Below are positions 1-7,654 of a stretch of DNA of 21,466 bases, one piece after another. The DNA is from Eubacteriaceae bacterium UBA1433 (GTDB lineage Bacteria; Bacillota; Clostridia; Eubacteriales; UBA1433), in NCBI GenBank assembly GCA_002329295.1, contig DCTT01000021.1, positions 16,451-37,916 on the forward strand. Direction: 5' to 3'. The notes beneath the pieces are model-generated. The model saw only the letters and a list, made by a program, of their open reading frames with translations. It searched no databases and was not told the DNA's origin. How positions within the stretch are numbered: the first letter of the stretch is position 1; every line of letters begins with the position of its first letter. A program made the position numbers and the translations under genes.

Positions 1-55
1 TGCAGTTTTTTATTCCAGATATCGTTCGTAAGATTTGTTTTATATAAAGATGATA

Positions 56-84
56 ATGCAATGTTTCGTGTTTTATGATATGAT
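56..84 (+). promoter_or_regulatory. possible extended -10 promoter for ilvD
   Basis: TGATATGAT at 76-84 matches an extended -10 (TGnTATAAT) with one mismatch. The -35 region at 56-61 (ATGCAA) is poor. Transcription would start near 91 and give a leader of about 40 nt, too short for a T-box or a leader-peptide attenuator. Any such control would have to lie before the window. Confidence 0.35.
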
Positions 85-129
85 TTAAGTATGTAAATAG
101 AATATATTATTTGATTCAGGAGGATTCAA

Positions 130-1806
130 ATGCAAAAGCAATACAAAACAAATTTTACTTCAAATGATGTTTTGAACACTATTTTCTACAAGGCCAACGG
201 GTATAGTGATGACGATTTAAATCGACCGATTATCGGTATCGCCAATTCTTTTAATGAAATTGTACCCGGGCACAGCAATTTACGACAAGTAGCCGACTTT
301 GTCAAAAAAGGTATTTACCGTGCCGGCGGCACCGCTGTGGAATTCGGCACCATTGCCTGCTGTGACGGCGTTGCCAACGGACATATCGGGAATTTTTACA
401 CTCTTCCCTCTCGCGACGTTATTGCTTTCACCATCGAGATTATGGCAAAAGCGCACAAGCTTGACGGCATCGTATTGCTGGGTTCCTGCGACAAGATCGT
501 TCCCGGCATGCTCATGGGGGCGGTCAGAGCCAATATTCCTGCTATCTTTTTGCCGGGCGGTCCTATGATGTCGGGCACGGCCTTCGGAGAAAAATCCAAA
601 GCGGATATGTCTACCGTGGCGGAAGCTTACGGCATGCATCAAGTAGGAAAAATTACAAGAGACGAATTAAAAAATTTGTCGGAAATATGTGCGCCCACTT
701 GCGGTTCCTGTCAATTTTACGGCACAGCCAACACGATGTGTTGTACTGCCGAGGCTTTGGGCATGGTGCTGACGGGCGGAGCGGCTATCCCTGCTGTCTA
801 TGCGGAACGCATGCGCTTTGCACAGCGATCCGGCGAAAAGATCGTTGAACTTGTTCAAAAACAAATTCTGCCCACCGATATTATTACACCGAAGGCTATT
901 CGCAATGCCATTCGCTACGTTATGGCATCCGGCGGCAGCACCAATGCGGTAATTCATATTTGCGCTCTCGGACATTTGTTGGGTATCTCCAGTGAGGATA
1001 TCATGAAAGAATTCGACAAGCAAAGCGAACTCATTCCTCACATTGCGCGCATTAATCCGGCAAGTAACGACTGGGATATGGAAGACTTTTACAAGGCCGG
1101 CGGTGTTCCCAGAGTTATGGAACACTTAAAAGAACATTTGGATGGAGATGCACTCACTGTCACCGCGGCTACAATGGCTGAAAACATTGAGGCATATACA
1201 TATCTGTATTCTGCCAATGACGAGATGGTTCGTACATTGGACAACCCTCACAGCACGTTGGGCGGTCTGGCCATTATGCGCGGCAATCTTGCCCCGAATA
1301 CCGGGGTAGCAAAACCCGCTGCTATTGCCGAAGAAGTGCGGCAATTCACCGGCACGGCCATTTGTTTTGACAGTGAAGAAGAAAGTATCCAAGCCTTGGA
1401 AGAGAGAAAAATCAAACCCGGACATGTGGTAGTTATTCGTTACGAAGGTCCAAAAGGCGGCCCGGGTATGCGTGAAATGGCAAGTACTATGAAAATGATG
1501 CACGGACAAGGACTTGCGAAAAGTGCAGCGCTTATCACTGACGGACGATTTTCCGGTACAAACAACGGGTGTTTTGTAGGCCATATTTCGCCGGAAGCTG
1601 CTGAAGGCGGCCCCATTGCACTTGTAAAGGACGGCGACAAAATCACAATCGATGTGATTAACAAAGAATTGACTTTACATGTAAGTGAAGAGGAGTTGTC
1701 AATTAGAAGGGCGCAATGGAAATACGAACCCAAAGATTTAAAAGGTTATCTGTCACTTTATTCCAGACTTGCCTCTTCCGCTGACAAAGGTGGCGTCTTA
1801 GAATAA
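130..1806 (+). CDS. ilvD: IlvD/Edd-family dehydratase, probable dihydroxy-acid dehydratase
   Basis: 558 aa, the normal length for IlvD. The family reaction is dehydration of 2,3-dihydroxy-isovalerate or -methylvalerate to the 2-oxoacid, the penultimate step of valine and isoleucine synthesis, in the cytoplasm with an Fe-S cluster. Visible signatures are PGHSNLR near residue 47, CDKIVPGMLMGA at 120-131 (cluster Cys120, and Lys122 of the Mg site), APTCGSCQFYG around 189-198 (Cys191/Cys194), SGGSTNAV mid-protein, and DGRFSG in the C-terminal domain. The start is fixed by AGGAGG six bases upstream of the ATG. No other ilv gene is next to it and it ends at a stem-loop, so it is probably monocistronic. 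The sequence is somewhat unlike standard clostridial IlvD, and a sugar-acid dehydratase (Edd or xylonate type) of the same superfamily cannot be excluded. Confidence 0.87.
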   Translation: MQKQYKTNFTSNDVLNTIFYKANGYSDDDLNRPIIGIANSFNEIVPGHSNLRQVADFVKKGIYRAGGTAVEFGTIACCDGVANGHIGNFYTLPSRDVIAFTIEIMAKAHKLDGIVLLGSCDKIVPGMLMGAVRANIPAIFLPGGPMMSGTAFGEKSKADMSTVAEAYGMHQVGKITRDELKNLSEICAPTCGSCQFYGTANTMCCTAEALGMVLTGGAAIPAVYAERMRFAQRSGEKIVELVQKQILPTDIITPKAIRNAIRYVMASGGSTNAVIHICALGHLLGISSEDIMKEFDKQSELIPHIARINPASNDWDMEDFYKAGGVPRVMEHLKEHLDGDALTVTAATMAENIEAYTYLYSANDEMVRTLDNPHSTLGGLAIMRGNLAPNTGVAKPAAIAEEVRQFTGTAICFDSEEESIQALEERKIKPGHVVVIRYEGPKGGPGMREMASTMKMMHGQGLAKSAALITDGRFSGTNNGCFVGHISPEAAEGGPIALVKDGDKITIDVINKELTLHVSEEELSIRRAQWKYEPKDLKGYLSLYSRLASSADKGGVLE

Positions 1807-1839
1807 TTCTCTTTGCACTGATGTTTAACCATTAAAAAA

Positions 1840-2295
1840 TATATCCGTAAACGAATAAGCAGACCGTTCCTTTTTTTTCAGGTGGTCTGCTTATTCTTTG
1901 AAGAAGTACCGCAATGGCGTACATCCTCCTTTTTTTCATCCCCTATCCTTCCCGGTCTCTCAATGCAAATTGTTTCTACTCTTTTCGACTATCTCATTCT
2001 CTTCTATCTCCAAGAGTTGTAGCCTTCACATCAAGATCCTTTTGAGGAAAATCACTGTTTGAAATTTGTTTTCACAAACTCAAATCGCAAATGGTTGGGC
2101 GTTTTCTTCATAACATCTAAAATTCTTGTTTCTTAGCACTTATTTGTTAATCCTTCACCTATATCTCTATAATTTAAAGAACAACATCTAACGCCTACAA
2201 CCCAATTATTTTCGTGCTATCAGACTTTGCCCTCCTCTTTTGCCATTGATTTTTTCGGGTGATGTGTGCATTGTAAAGGTTTTCTTTCGGTTTGT
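1840..2295 (-). ncRNA. candidate structured non-coding RNA in the ilvD-ykvI gap
   Basis: The 683-bp gap 1807-2489 has no convincing protein gene. A consensus promoter at 2302-2330 reads leftwards into it, and the 13-bp hairpin at 1853-1896 could end the transcript (about 450 nt). Visible structure on the minus strand includes an 11-bp long-range helix between 2190-2202 and 2093-2103 (one 2-nt bulge). A 6-bp helix between 2214-2219 and 2134-2139 crosses it, which would be a pseudoknot. A hairpin with a GAAA loop lies near 2050-2080 (TTTGT/ACAAA plus TTTGA/TCAAA). It shows none of the conserved parts of RNase P RNA, tmRNA or SRP RNA that I know. Only tiny ORFs exist on this strand: 21 codons starting near 2260, 19 codons near 2110, and 36 codons near 1940 running into the hairpin. 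It could instead be a decayed gene or a small-peptide mRNA. Confidence 0.3.
1853..1896. terminator. stem-loop after ilvD, possibly bidirectional
   Basis: The arms 1853-1865 (GAATAAGCAGACC) and 1884-1896 form a perfect 13-bp stem around an 18-nt loop. The T8 run lies inside the loop, and the downstream tail on the plus strand (CTTTGAAG) is not U-rich. It follows the ilvD stop by 46 bp. On the minus strand it would close the predicted transcript from the 2302-2330 promoter, with a T6 run about 13 nt further on. It is certain as a hairpin and likely as a terminator. Confidence 0.6.
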
Positions 2296-2301
2296 AAATA
2301 T

Positions 2302-2330
2302 AGTATAATTTAAGCGTTTACATTTGTCAA
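2302..2330 (-). promoter_or_regulatory. strong sigma-A type promoter facing ilvD, no gene behind it
   Basis: On the minus strand TTGACA (2325-2330) and TATACT (2302-2307) are 17 bp apart, a near-perfect vegetative promoter. The start point would be near 2295. No normal-sized ORF lies downstream on this strand before ilvD, which is the main reason to suspect an RNA gene. A TATAAT on the plus strand overlaps at 2304-2309 but lacks a good -35. Confidence 0.6.
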
Positions 2331-2395
2331 CCTTTTTTTTTAAAAAATTTTATTTTTTTATCGCATTTGCATTGATGTCGATAACGATGCAGTAC

Positions 2396-2436
2396 TAAAA
2401 AGAAAAGAACACATGGCGCATACCATATGTTCTTTT
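2396..2436 (-). terminator. intrinsic terminator of the YkvI-family gene
   Basis: Read on the minus strand, AAAAGAACATATGG (2436-2423), a 6-nt loop and CCATGTGTTCTTTT (2416-2403) form a 14-bp stem with one G-U pair. It is followed by CTTTTT. The G-U pair exists only on the minus strand (A-C mismatch on the plus strand), supporting leftward use. It lies 54 bp after the stop codon at 2490. Confidence 0.8.
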
Positions 2437-2489
2437 GTCTTATTATAAACCTTAATCATATGAATACTATTTTTTGTTGAAAATTTACA

Positions 2490-3668
2490 TCAACCTTGGT
2501 CAGATTTGATTTCAGGCGGCAAGAGGCCTTCTTCTTCCATTTTGCGATATCTTTTGATGTTTTTCACACCAAGCGTAAACATCGGGATAATCAGGATAAA
2601 GATATAGATGTATCCCAGTGACGCATATCCCTTCTGGATAATCGCCAAAAGACCTACTTGGGCTACCAACCAAATGATAATCAACCAACCGGTAGAGATA
2701 ATCGCATTCTTCAATTTTACATTTTTCATGTTTTTGAGGAAAAGCAGGCCGAGACGTCCTTGAACCGCAAATACGAATCCTACGGCTGTTGTAATCAACG
2801 CCATAAACAGCAATGCGGGATAAACAACGCTAAAGACCGGAATATTCAGCTGATTTACAACAAATAATGTAGGCAACAGTCTTGCGTCGGGATCAGTTGC
2901 CACGGTGGGCATTCCACCCATAATCATCAATACAACCGCACTGAGCATGAGTGTATTTAACGTAATACCTACAATAGCCGCACCCTTTGCTTCATTGCGA
3001 TAGCGCATGCCAACGGCGGAAGCCGCTCCGGCTGCCCAAATACCGCTTTGGAACAAACCGTACAAAACGCCCCACCAAATGCCTTCACCAAAGGTTGTAT
3101 AGATAGTTCTGTTTTTGATAATGCCTGAGATTGTATCCCAGTTTGCAGCGATACCGAATCCGGCAATAATAGCTACACAAATAATCATGCCGACTGTCAA
3201 TGCTGTACCGAACAGGCGAACCGCTTTTGCACCGAAGATGCAGACGAGAACCGTAAGCACAAGCATAACCAATGTTCCCAAAAATGTGGGCAATCCCAAG
3301 ATTTGGTTAAAGAGGGCTGCGCCTCCCGCCAAGCACGCTGCCGGCGCCAACAACATAGAGATTGTTTGAATGACGTCATAGAGCGTTCCCAATACTTTAT
3401 TAACCGGTTCATAAGCTTTCTGCACGATTTCAGCATAGGTGTACACCGCATGCAAGCGACCGACTTCCAGGGTCACATACATAACCATGCCTACCAGTGT
3501 CATGGCAAGCAGCGGCCAGAACGGCGCCATCCAACCATGTCTTACGAAGTAGGCTACTTCCTGTGTACCGGAAGCAAACCCGGCGCCGCAGTGAGATGAA
3601 AACCATACAGCGGCAACACCAATGGAAAGAGGGGTAAAATATTTCCCCTTGTTTACTGTTGATTGCAT
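2490..3668 (-). CDS. YkvI-family multi-spanning membrane protein, putative transporter
   Basis: 392 aa from the ATG at 3668, chosen because GGAGG lies five bases upstream; an in-frame ATG at 3695 has no such site. The protein is almost entirely hydrophobic helices, about ten to twelve, with short basic loops. The first helix carries HCGAGFASGTQE at residues 26-37, the broken-helix signature of the YkvI group (COG3949), which is distantly related to amino-acid/sodium symporters. The substrate is not known for the family. The gene has its own promoter (3766-3793) and terminator (2403-2436), so it is separate from the upstream oxoacid oxidoreductase operon. Its position beside ilvD and the oxoacid genes makes an amino acid or organic acid a reasonable substrate guess. 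Family assignment is good, function unknown. Confidence 0.75.
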   Translation of the reverse strand: MQSTVNKGKYFTPLSIGVAAVWFSSHCGAGFASGTQEVAYFVRHGWMAPFWPLLAMTLVGMVMYVTLEVGRLHAVYTYAEIVQKAYEPVNKVLGTLYDVIQTISMLLAPAACLAGGAALFNQILGLPTFLGTLVMLVLTVLVCIFGAKAVRLFGTALTVGMIICVAIIAGFGIAANWDTISGIIKNRTIYTTFGEGIWWGVLYGLFQSGIWAAGAASAVGMRYRNEAKGAAIVGITLNTLMLSAVVLMIMGGMPTVATDPDARLLPTLFVVNQLNIPVFSVVYPALLFMALITTAVGFVFAVQGRLGLLFLKNMKNVKLKNAIISTGWLIIIWLVAQVGLLAIIQKGYASLGYIYIFILIIPMFTLGVKNIKRYRKMEEEGLLPPEIKSDQG

Positions 3669-3765
3669 AAATACCTCCGTTTTAATTTCAGACAATAGAT
3701 TTAAGGTTTATAATTGAGCGGATAACTTTTTTTGATAAAATCAGAATTAAAAAGTCCCACGAATC

Positions 3766-3793
3766 ATTATACCTTTTTATTTATGAATGTCAA
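3766..3793 (-). promoter_or_regulatory. sigma-A type promoter of the YkvI-family gene
   Basis: On the minus strand TTGACA (3788-3793) and a perfect TATAAT (3766-3771) are separated by 16 bp. The transcript would start near 3759, giving a leader of about 90 nt in which I see no riboswitch fold. The promoter lies downstream of the hairpin that ends the preceding gene, so this gene can be expressed on its own. Confidence 0.75.
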
Positions 3794-3875
3794 TAATTTT
3801 TGTATATTAGTGCACCGAATGTTTGCCCTTTCCAATCAAAGATTCATGAATTCTCCGCTGCAAATTTTATAATAT

Positions 3876-3903
3876 AAGAGCACACGGTACACCGTGTGCT
3901 CTT
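3876..3903 (-). terminator. hairpin after the ketopantoate-reductase-like gene
   Basis: AAGAGCACACGGT and its complement form a nearly continuous 13-bp GC-rich stem with a minimal loop, 20 bp after the stop at 3923. On the minus strand the tail is ATATTATAAAATTT, AU-rich but without a clean U run, so termination may be partial. Confidence 0.6.
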
Positions 3904-3922
3904 TCTGTTGCAAGTCTTGTTT

Positions 3923-4891
3923 TTATCGTTTATATTGAATGTTGTAAGTATTTTCAATAATGTGTGAAAGCATGACAATCGTGTCATTTACCGGCGTTTC
4001 TATGCCGAATTTATCTCCTTCTCTCGAGATAGCTCCGTTTAAAAAGTCTACTTCCGTTTTGCGCTGATTGAATACGTCCTGCGCTGCAGAAGGATAATGC
4101 GGCCAATCTGTTTCGGTTTGCGAATGATGCCAGTCTTTCCATTCTTTTTCAAAATCCAACGGAATGCCTTTTGCATTTGCTACCGCACAAAGTTCTTTGA
4201 TTATTTCTTTATGCAGCTTTGCGCCGTCCGGCGCACGAAACAGTTGTCCCATCGTCAGTCGCGTCATGGCACAGGTTAAATTCACACAACAGTTTGTGAT
4301 CAGCTTATGCCAAATAAACATTTCCGCATCTTCGGAATATAAGGTTTTAAACCCGCCGTCATTTAATATTTTTTCAATTTTCTTACATAAAGCCGTCGTG
4401 TTTTCGTCTCTTACATTCGAATTGAAATGTATATTGTAAGATCCTTCGATATCCGTTCGATAATTTGCATTGATTTCCCCCGGTCCCACAAGCACGCTGG
4501 CGAGATTTAAAACGCCGTATCCCACTCTGTTTTCTCCGAAGATCTCACTTAAAATATCCGCATTCCCCACTCCGTTTTGAAGCGTAAGCACAAAGGTATT
4601 TTCATCAAACAATGCCTTTGCGCCTTCTACGGCTGATTTCGTGTACATCCCTTTCACCAATATAACCACCACGTCACAGACCCCTGCTTCTTCGGGGTTC
4701 GTCACTGCGTTCATTTTGATTTTTTCGACCCTTTTTCCGCCAATGGTTAAATTGATGGTTAAGCCCTCTTCGGCTATTTTTTTCATATGTGCTTCAAAAG
4801 GATCCACGAGCCACACCTCGGCTCCGCCTTTTTGAAAACAGCTGCCCACCAAGGCGCCCATTGCTCCTGCACCCAATATTGCTACTTTCAT
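3923..4891 (-). CDS. ketopantoate reductase (ApbA/PanE) family dehydrogenase
   Basis: 322 aa from the ATG at 4891, which has AAGGAGG just upstream; reading further up to 4954 would run through a stem-loop and lose the N-terminal Rossmann start. GAGAMG at residues 7-12 binds NAD(P)H, LQNGVGN follows at 104-110, and the C-terminal helical domain carries the family lysine in WHKLITN (Lys196) with Asn200 and Asn204. The family reduces 2-oxoacids to 2-hydroxyacids: PanE makes pantoate, and some paralogues act on branched-chain 2-oxoacids. No other pantothenate gene is nearby. It sits 95 bp after a 2-oxoacid:ferredoxin oxidoreductase operon, so a 2-hydroxyacid dehydrogenase role is as likely as pantoate synthesis. 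Family call firm, substrate open. Confidence 0.85.
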   Translation of the reverse strand: MKVAILGAGAMGALVGSCFQKGGAEVWLVDPFEAHMKKIAEEGLTINLTIGGKRVEKIKMNAVTNPEEAGVCDVVVILVKGMYTKSAVEGAKALFDENTFVLTLQNGVGNADILSEIFGENRVGYGVLNLASVLVGPGEINANYRTDIEGSYNIHFNSNVRDENTTALCKKIEKILNDGGFKTLYSEDAEMFIWHKLITNCCVNLTCAMTRLTMGQLFRAPDGAKLHKEIIKELCAVANAKGIPLDFEKEWKDWHHSQTETDWPHYPSAAQDVFNQRKTEVDFLNGAISREGDKFGIETPVNDTIVMLSHIIENTYNIQYKR

Positions 4892-4943
4892 TTTTTTTCC
4901 TCCTTTTTTAATATGGTTTCTTTCATGTAAAAATTCATTGAAG

Positions 4944-4980
4944 GAACAAGGCATATTGTTAAAATGCCTATGCCTTGTTC
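4944..4980 (-). terminator. 12-bp perfect stem-loop between korC and the PanE-like gene
   Basis: GAACAAGGCATA (4944-4955) and TATGCCTTGTTC (4969-4980) are exact complements around a 13-nt loop. A shorter alternative stem (GGCAT/ATGCC, 4950-4954 with 4964-4968) excludes part of the long one. On the minus strand the sequence after the stem (CTTCAATGAATTTTTAC) has only a late U run. It may be a leaky terminator or an mRNA processing/stability element that separates expression of the two parts of the operon. Confidence 0.5.
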
Positions 4981-4986
4981 ACGTTT

Positions 4987-5529
4987 TTATTTTACTTCTT
5001 GTCCCTTTGCCACGCCAAGCTCAAAGGCTTTTGTATTAATCGGAATAAATTTTTCTTTATGCGCCATTTTTTGCAGCATCGTGCTTTTGGCAACTTCCAA
5101 GTCGATGTCCTGCGTATAGGCACACAGAAGACCGAACATCACCACATTGGTCACGACCGGTGATCCTGCTTCTTTTGCCATCTCCATCAACGGTACATTG
5201 ACCAACTTCACTCCTTCGTCTGCTTCTGCGTCCTTAATTAAATCGGAGTTCACAAAGAGCGTGCCGCCTTTTCTGACTCTTCCCTTAAAAGCGTTATAAG
5301 AAGGCAGGTTCATAACCACGACATAATTATAGGACTTCGCTGCGGGAGAACCAATCGGGTCATCGCTGATTTTTACCGTACAGTTCGATGTTCCGCCGCG
5401 CATCTCTCCGCCGTAAGCCGGGAGATACGTTGCATATTTTCCCGCATCTGTTGCCGCATAGGTCAACAACTGACCCAGTGTTTGTACACCTTGACCGCCA
5501 AATCCTGCCAATAAATAGGTATTTTCCAT
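4987..5529 (-). CDS. korC: 2-oxoacid:ferredoxin oxidoreductase, gamma subunit
   Basis: 180 aa, normal for the separate gamma subunit. GFGGQG at residues 9-14 and PAYGGEMRGGTSNC at about 38-51 are the defining motifs of the gamma domain that helps bind coenzyme A and close the active site. It is the last gene of the ferredoxin-alpha-beta-gamma order, 18 bp after the beta gene, with GGGGAG upstream of the ATG. The complex splits a 2-oxoacid and CoA into acyl-CoA, CO2 and reduced ferredoxin, or runs in reverse. Which 2-oxoacid (2-oxoglutarate or 2-oxoisovalerate) cannot be read from this subunit. Confidence 0.92.
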   Translation of the reverse strand: MENTYLLAGFGGQGVQTLGQLLTYAATDAGKYATYLPAYGGEMRGGTSNCTVKISDDPIGSPAAKSYNYVVVMNLPSYNAFKGRVRKGGTLFVNSDLIKDAEADEGVKLVNVPLMEMAKEAGSPVVTNVVMFGLLCAYTQDIDLEVAKSTMLQKMAHKEKFIPINTKAFELGVAKGQEVK

Positions 5530-5547
5530 GTTTCTTTCTCCCCTTTC

Positions 5548-6279
5548 TCAGCCTTTCAAATCGCCGACCGGAAATTCTTTGAGCACCACATCTTCCATGT
5601 ATTTGGGTGTATCTTTCGGATCCATTTTCCAGTTTGTAGGACAAGCCGACATCAATTCCACATAGGAATATCCGCCTTCGTTAATTTGAATTTCCAGTGC
5701 TTTTTTGATTGCCTTTTTGGCTGCCAGTACATTTTTCGGCGTATGCAGCGACTGACGTGTTACATATTTGGGCGCTTTGAAGCTTGCAATCAGTTCTGCC
5801 AATTGAATCGGGTATCCTGATCCTTCGATTGAACGACCGGCAGGAGAAGTGGTTGTTTTTTGTCCCGGCAGTGTAGTTGGAGCCGCCTGACCGCCTGTCA
5901 TACCGTATACCTGGTTGTTAATCATGATGACGGTAAAGTTTTCGCCTCGGTTTGCAGCGTGCATCGTTTCGGCAAGACCGATTGATGCGCAGTCACCGTC
6001 TCCTTGGTAGAGTATCAACGGCACATCGGGATTGCTTCTTTTGAATCCGGTACCTGTTGCCCCCGGCCTTCCGTGCGGCGATCCAAAGGAGTCAAATTCC
6101 ACAAAGGCACCCAAAAATACCGCACAACCGATAGGCGCTACCATCACCAAGTCGTTCTCGATTCCCAACTCTTCCGATACTTCGGCGATCAGTTTGATTG
6201 CCGTTCCATGCATGCAGCCCGGACAAAACGATGTCGGAACTGCTGACAATGCTTTACTTTTTGTATAAATACATTCCAT
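5548..6279 (-). CDS. korB: 2-oxoacid:ferredoxin oxidoreductase, beta (thiamine diphosphate) subunit
   Basis: 243 aa from the ATG at 6279. GDGDCAS followed about 25 residues later by NNQVYGMTGGQ is the thiamine-diphosphate/Mg motif. Four cysteines, in CPGC near residue 19, IGC near 52 and SACP near the C-terminus, match the cluster ligands of the beta subunits of pyruvate/2-oxoacid ferredoxin oxidoreductases. The AGGAGG site lies 12 bases before this ATG but only 6 before an in-frame TTG at 6285, so translation may begin two codons earlier. The site overlaps the end of the alpha gene, implying coupling. Confidence 0.93.
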   Translation of the reverse strand: MECIYTKSKALSAVPTSFCPGCMHGTAIKLIAEVSEELGIENDLVMVAPIGCAVFLGAFVEFDSFGSPHGRPGATGTGFKRSNPDVPLILYQGDGDCASIGLAETMHAANRGENFTVIMINNQVYGMTGGQAAPTTLPGQKTTTSPAGRSIEGSGYPIQLAELIASFKAPKYVTRQSLHTPKNVLAAKKAIKKALEIQINEGGYSYVELMSACPTNWKMDPKDTPKYMEDVVLKEFPVGDLKG

Positions 6280-6296
6280 AGTCAACTCTATCCTCC

Positions 6297-7376
6297 TTAT
6301 AGCATTTTTTTGACGCATTCTTCAATTTCTTCGTCTAAAACCATGTTGCCGCCGCCGCGTCTGTATTTTTCCACTCGAATATCTTTGTCGAGATAGTGCA
6401 TTACTTCGTTGTGAAATTGTGAAGGAACCGCCATTTCCACCGTCAAAATTCCTTTGATTTTGTTTTTATCTATGGCTGCAAGTTGTTTTTTCGGGAAAGG
6501 TACCAAAGTAATGGGTCTAAACAAACCGACTTTGACGCCTTGTTCTCTCAAATGACGAATGGCTGTTTTTGCCACGCGAGCGCTGGTGCCCCAGGCAATG
6601 ATCAAATATTCCGCATCCTGTGTCATGTATTCTTCATAGCGAACTTCGTTCTCGTCCCAGCTTTCATATACTTTTTCGTATTGGGCATAATTGTATTCCA
6701 GGTTGTCGGCCTGTGTTGCCTTGGGTCCAAAATAGGGCGAGTCCATGATCAGATGTTTCTTGCGACCGCCTTTTCGTTTGCCAGCAACATAAGGTTGTTC
6801 GGACAAATCCGGCGCTTCTTTAAAATCGGGCATTTCCACCTGTTCCATCATTTGTCCCATCACACCGTCTGTCATGATGATTACCGGTGTTCTGTACTTT
6901 TCCGCCAAATCCCAGGATTCATACATAATATCAACGGATTCCTGGATGGATTCGGGCCCGTAAACCAACCCGGTCAATCCGCCGTGGCCTAATGTTTTTG
7001 TTACCATATAAAAGTCACTTTGGTTGCCGGTAATGGAACCAATGCCTGCCCCTGATCTTTGGATGTTGACAATTACCGTAGGAAGACGTGTTCCGGCTAT
7101 TACGCTCAAGCCCTCCGTCATCAACGACAGTCCCGGACCGGACGTTGCCGTCATAGCTCTCGTACCTGCCATTGCTGAGCCTGCGACCATATTAATTGCC
7201 GCTACTTCGCTTTCGGCTTGCACAAAAACACCGCCTGCTTCCGGCATCCTCCAGGACAAATATTCTGTTGCCGTTGTTTGCGGCGTTATCGGGTATCCGG
7301 CGAAAAAACGACAGCCTGCCCGAATCGCTGCTTCACAAATAGCTTCATTTCCTTTTTTTACGACTTTTTCACTCAT
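6297..7376 (-). CDS. korA: 2-oxoacid:ferredoxin oxidoreductase, alpha subunit (VorB/KorA type)
   Basis: 359 aa from the ATG at 7376 (AGGAG ten bases upstream; an upstream in-frame ATG at 7445 would overlap the ferredoxin gene). The N-terminal GNEAICEAAIRAGC with FAGYPITPQ is the alpha pyrimidine-binding domain that contacts thiamine diphosphate. QAESEVAAINM carries the conserved glutamate that activates the cofactor. The pattern GNEA...YPITPQ...FVQAESEVAA resembles enzymes annotated as 3-methyl-2-oxobutanoate (2-oxoisovalerate) ferredoxin oxidoreductase as much as 2-oxoglutarate enzymes. Subunit identity is secure and the substrate is not. Confidence 0.93.
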   Translation of the reverse strand: MSEKVVKKGNEAICEAAIRAGCRFFAGYPITPQTTATEYLSWRMPEAGGVFVQAESEVAAINMVAGSAMAGTRAMTATSGPGLSLMTEGLSVIAGTRLPTVIVNIQRSGAGIGSITGNQSDFYMVTKTLGHGGLTGLVYGPESIQESVDIMYESWDLAEKYRTPVIIMTDGVMGQMMEQVEMPDFKEAPDLSEQPYVAGKRKGGRKKHLIMDSPYFGPKATQADNLEYNYAQYEKVYESWDENEVRYEEYMTQDAEYLIIAWGTSARVAKTAIRHLREQGVKVGLFRPITLVPFPKKQLAAIDKNKIKGILTVEMAVPSQFHNEVMHYLDKDIRVEKYRRGGGNMVLDEEIEECVKKML

Positions 7377-7399
7377 GTTTTGTTTTCTCCTCGTTCTCA

Positions 7400-7603
7400 T
7401 TATTTGTACACAGAAATTGCCGCGTCCGGGCAAATGATTGCGCAAAGCTTACATGCCGTGCATTTTTCGGCATCAATTTGCTCGGCATAGTTGTAGCCTT
7501 TTGCATTTACATTTTCGCTGGCCCTTAAGAGGTTTTTCGGACATACGCCGAAGCACAGTCCGCAGCCTTTGCAATAATTTGCATCAATTTCAACTCTTGC
7601 CAT
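7400..7603 (-). CDS. korD: two-cluster ferredoxin subunit of the 2-oxoacid oxidoreductase
   Basis: 67 aa with two complete [4Fe-4S] motifs, CKGCGLCFGVCP near residues 11-22 and CTACKLCAIICP near 48-59. It is the delta subunit that carries electrons from the alpha/beta core to free ferredoxin. First gene of the operon, with GAGGAGG eight bases upstream of the ATG, and 23 bp before the alpha gene. Its promoter is at 7655-7684. Confidence 0.93.
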   Translation of the reverse strand: MARVEIDANYCKGCGLCFGVCPKNLLRASENVNAKGYNYAEQIDAEKCTACKLCAIICPDAAISVYK

Positions 7604-7626
7604 GTATAGACCTCCTCAATTATTTT

Positions 7627-7644
7627 TATATAACCTATATAACC
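7627..7644. repeat. tandem 9-bp repeat in the kor leader
   Basis: TATATAACC occurs twice head to tail (7627-7635, 7636-7644) and is followed by a related GTATATAAT. It lies just downstream of the predicted kor start point (about 7648), between promoter and ribosome binding site. It could be part of a regulator site or simply AT-rich leader. Confidence 0.5.
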
Positions 7645-7654
7645 GTATATAATT

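Noticed and set aside
1..129. T-box or BCAA attenuator upstream of ilvD
   Set aside because: Only about 40 nt lie between the best promoter and the start, and no T-box consensus or terminator hairpin is present in the visible 129 bp.
1890..2300. Decayed protein gene in the ilvD-ykvI gap
   Set aside because: Both strands have frequent stops in all frames and no fragment resembles a known protein, so I could not support a pseudogene call; an RNA gene fits the promoter better.
4892..4954. Longer N-terminus for the PanE-like protein starting at 4954
   Set aside because: It would start within the stem-loop, add 21 residues before the dinucleotide-binding strand, and ignore the AAGGAGG directly before the ATG at 4891.
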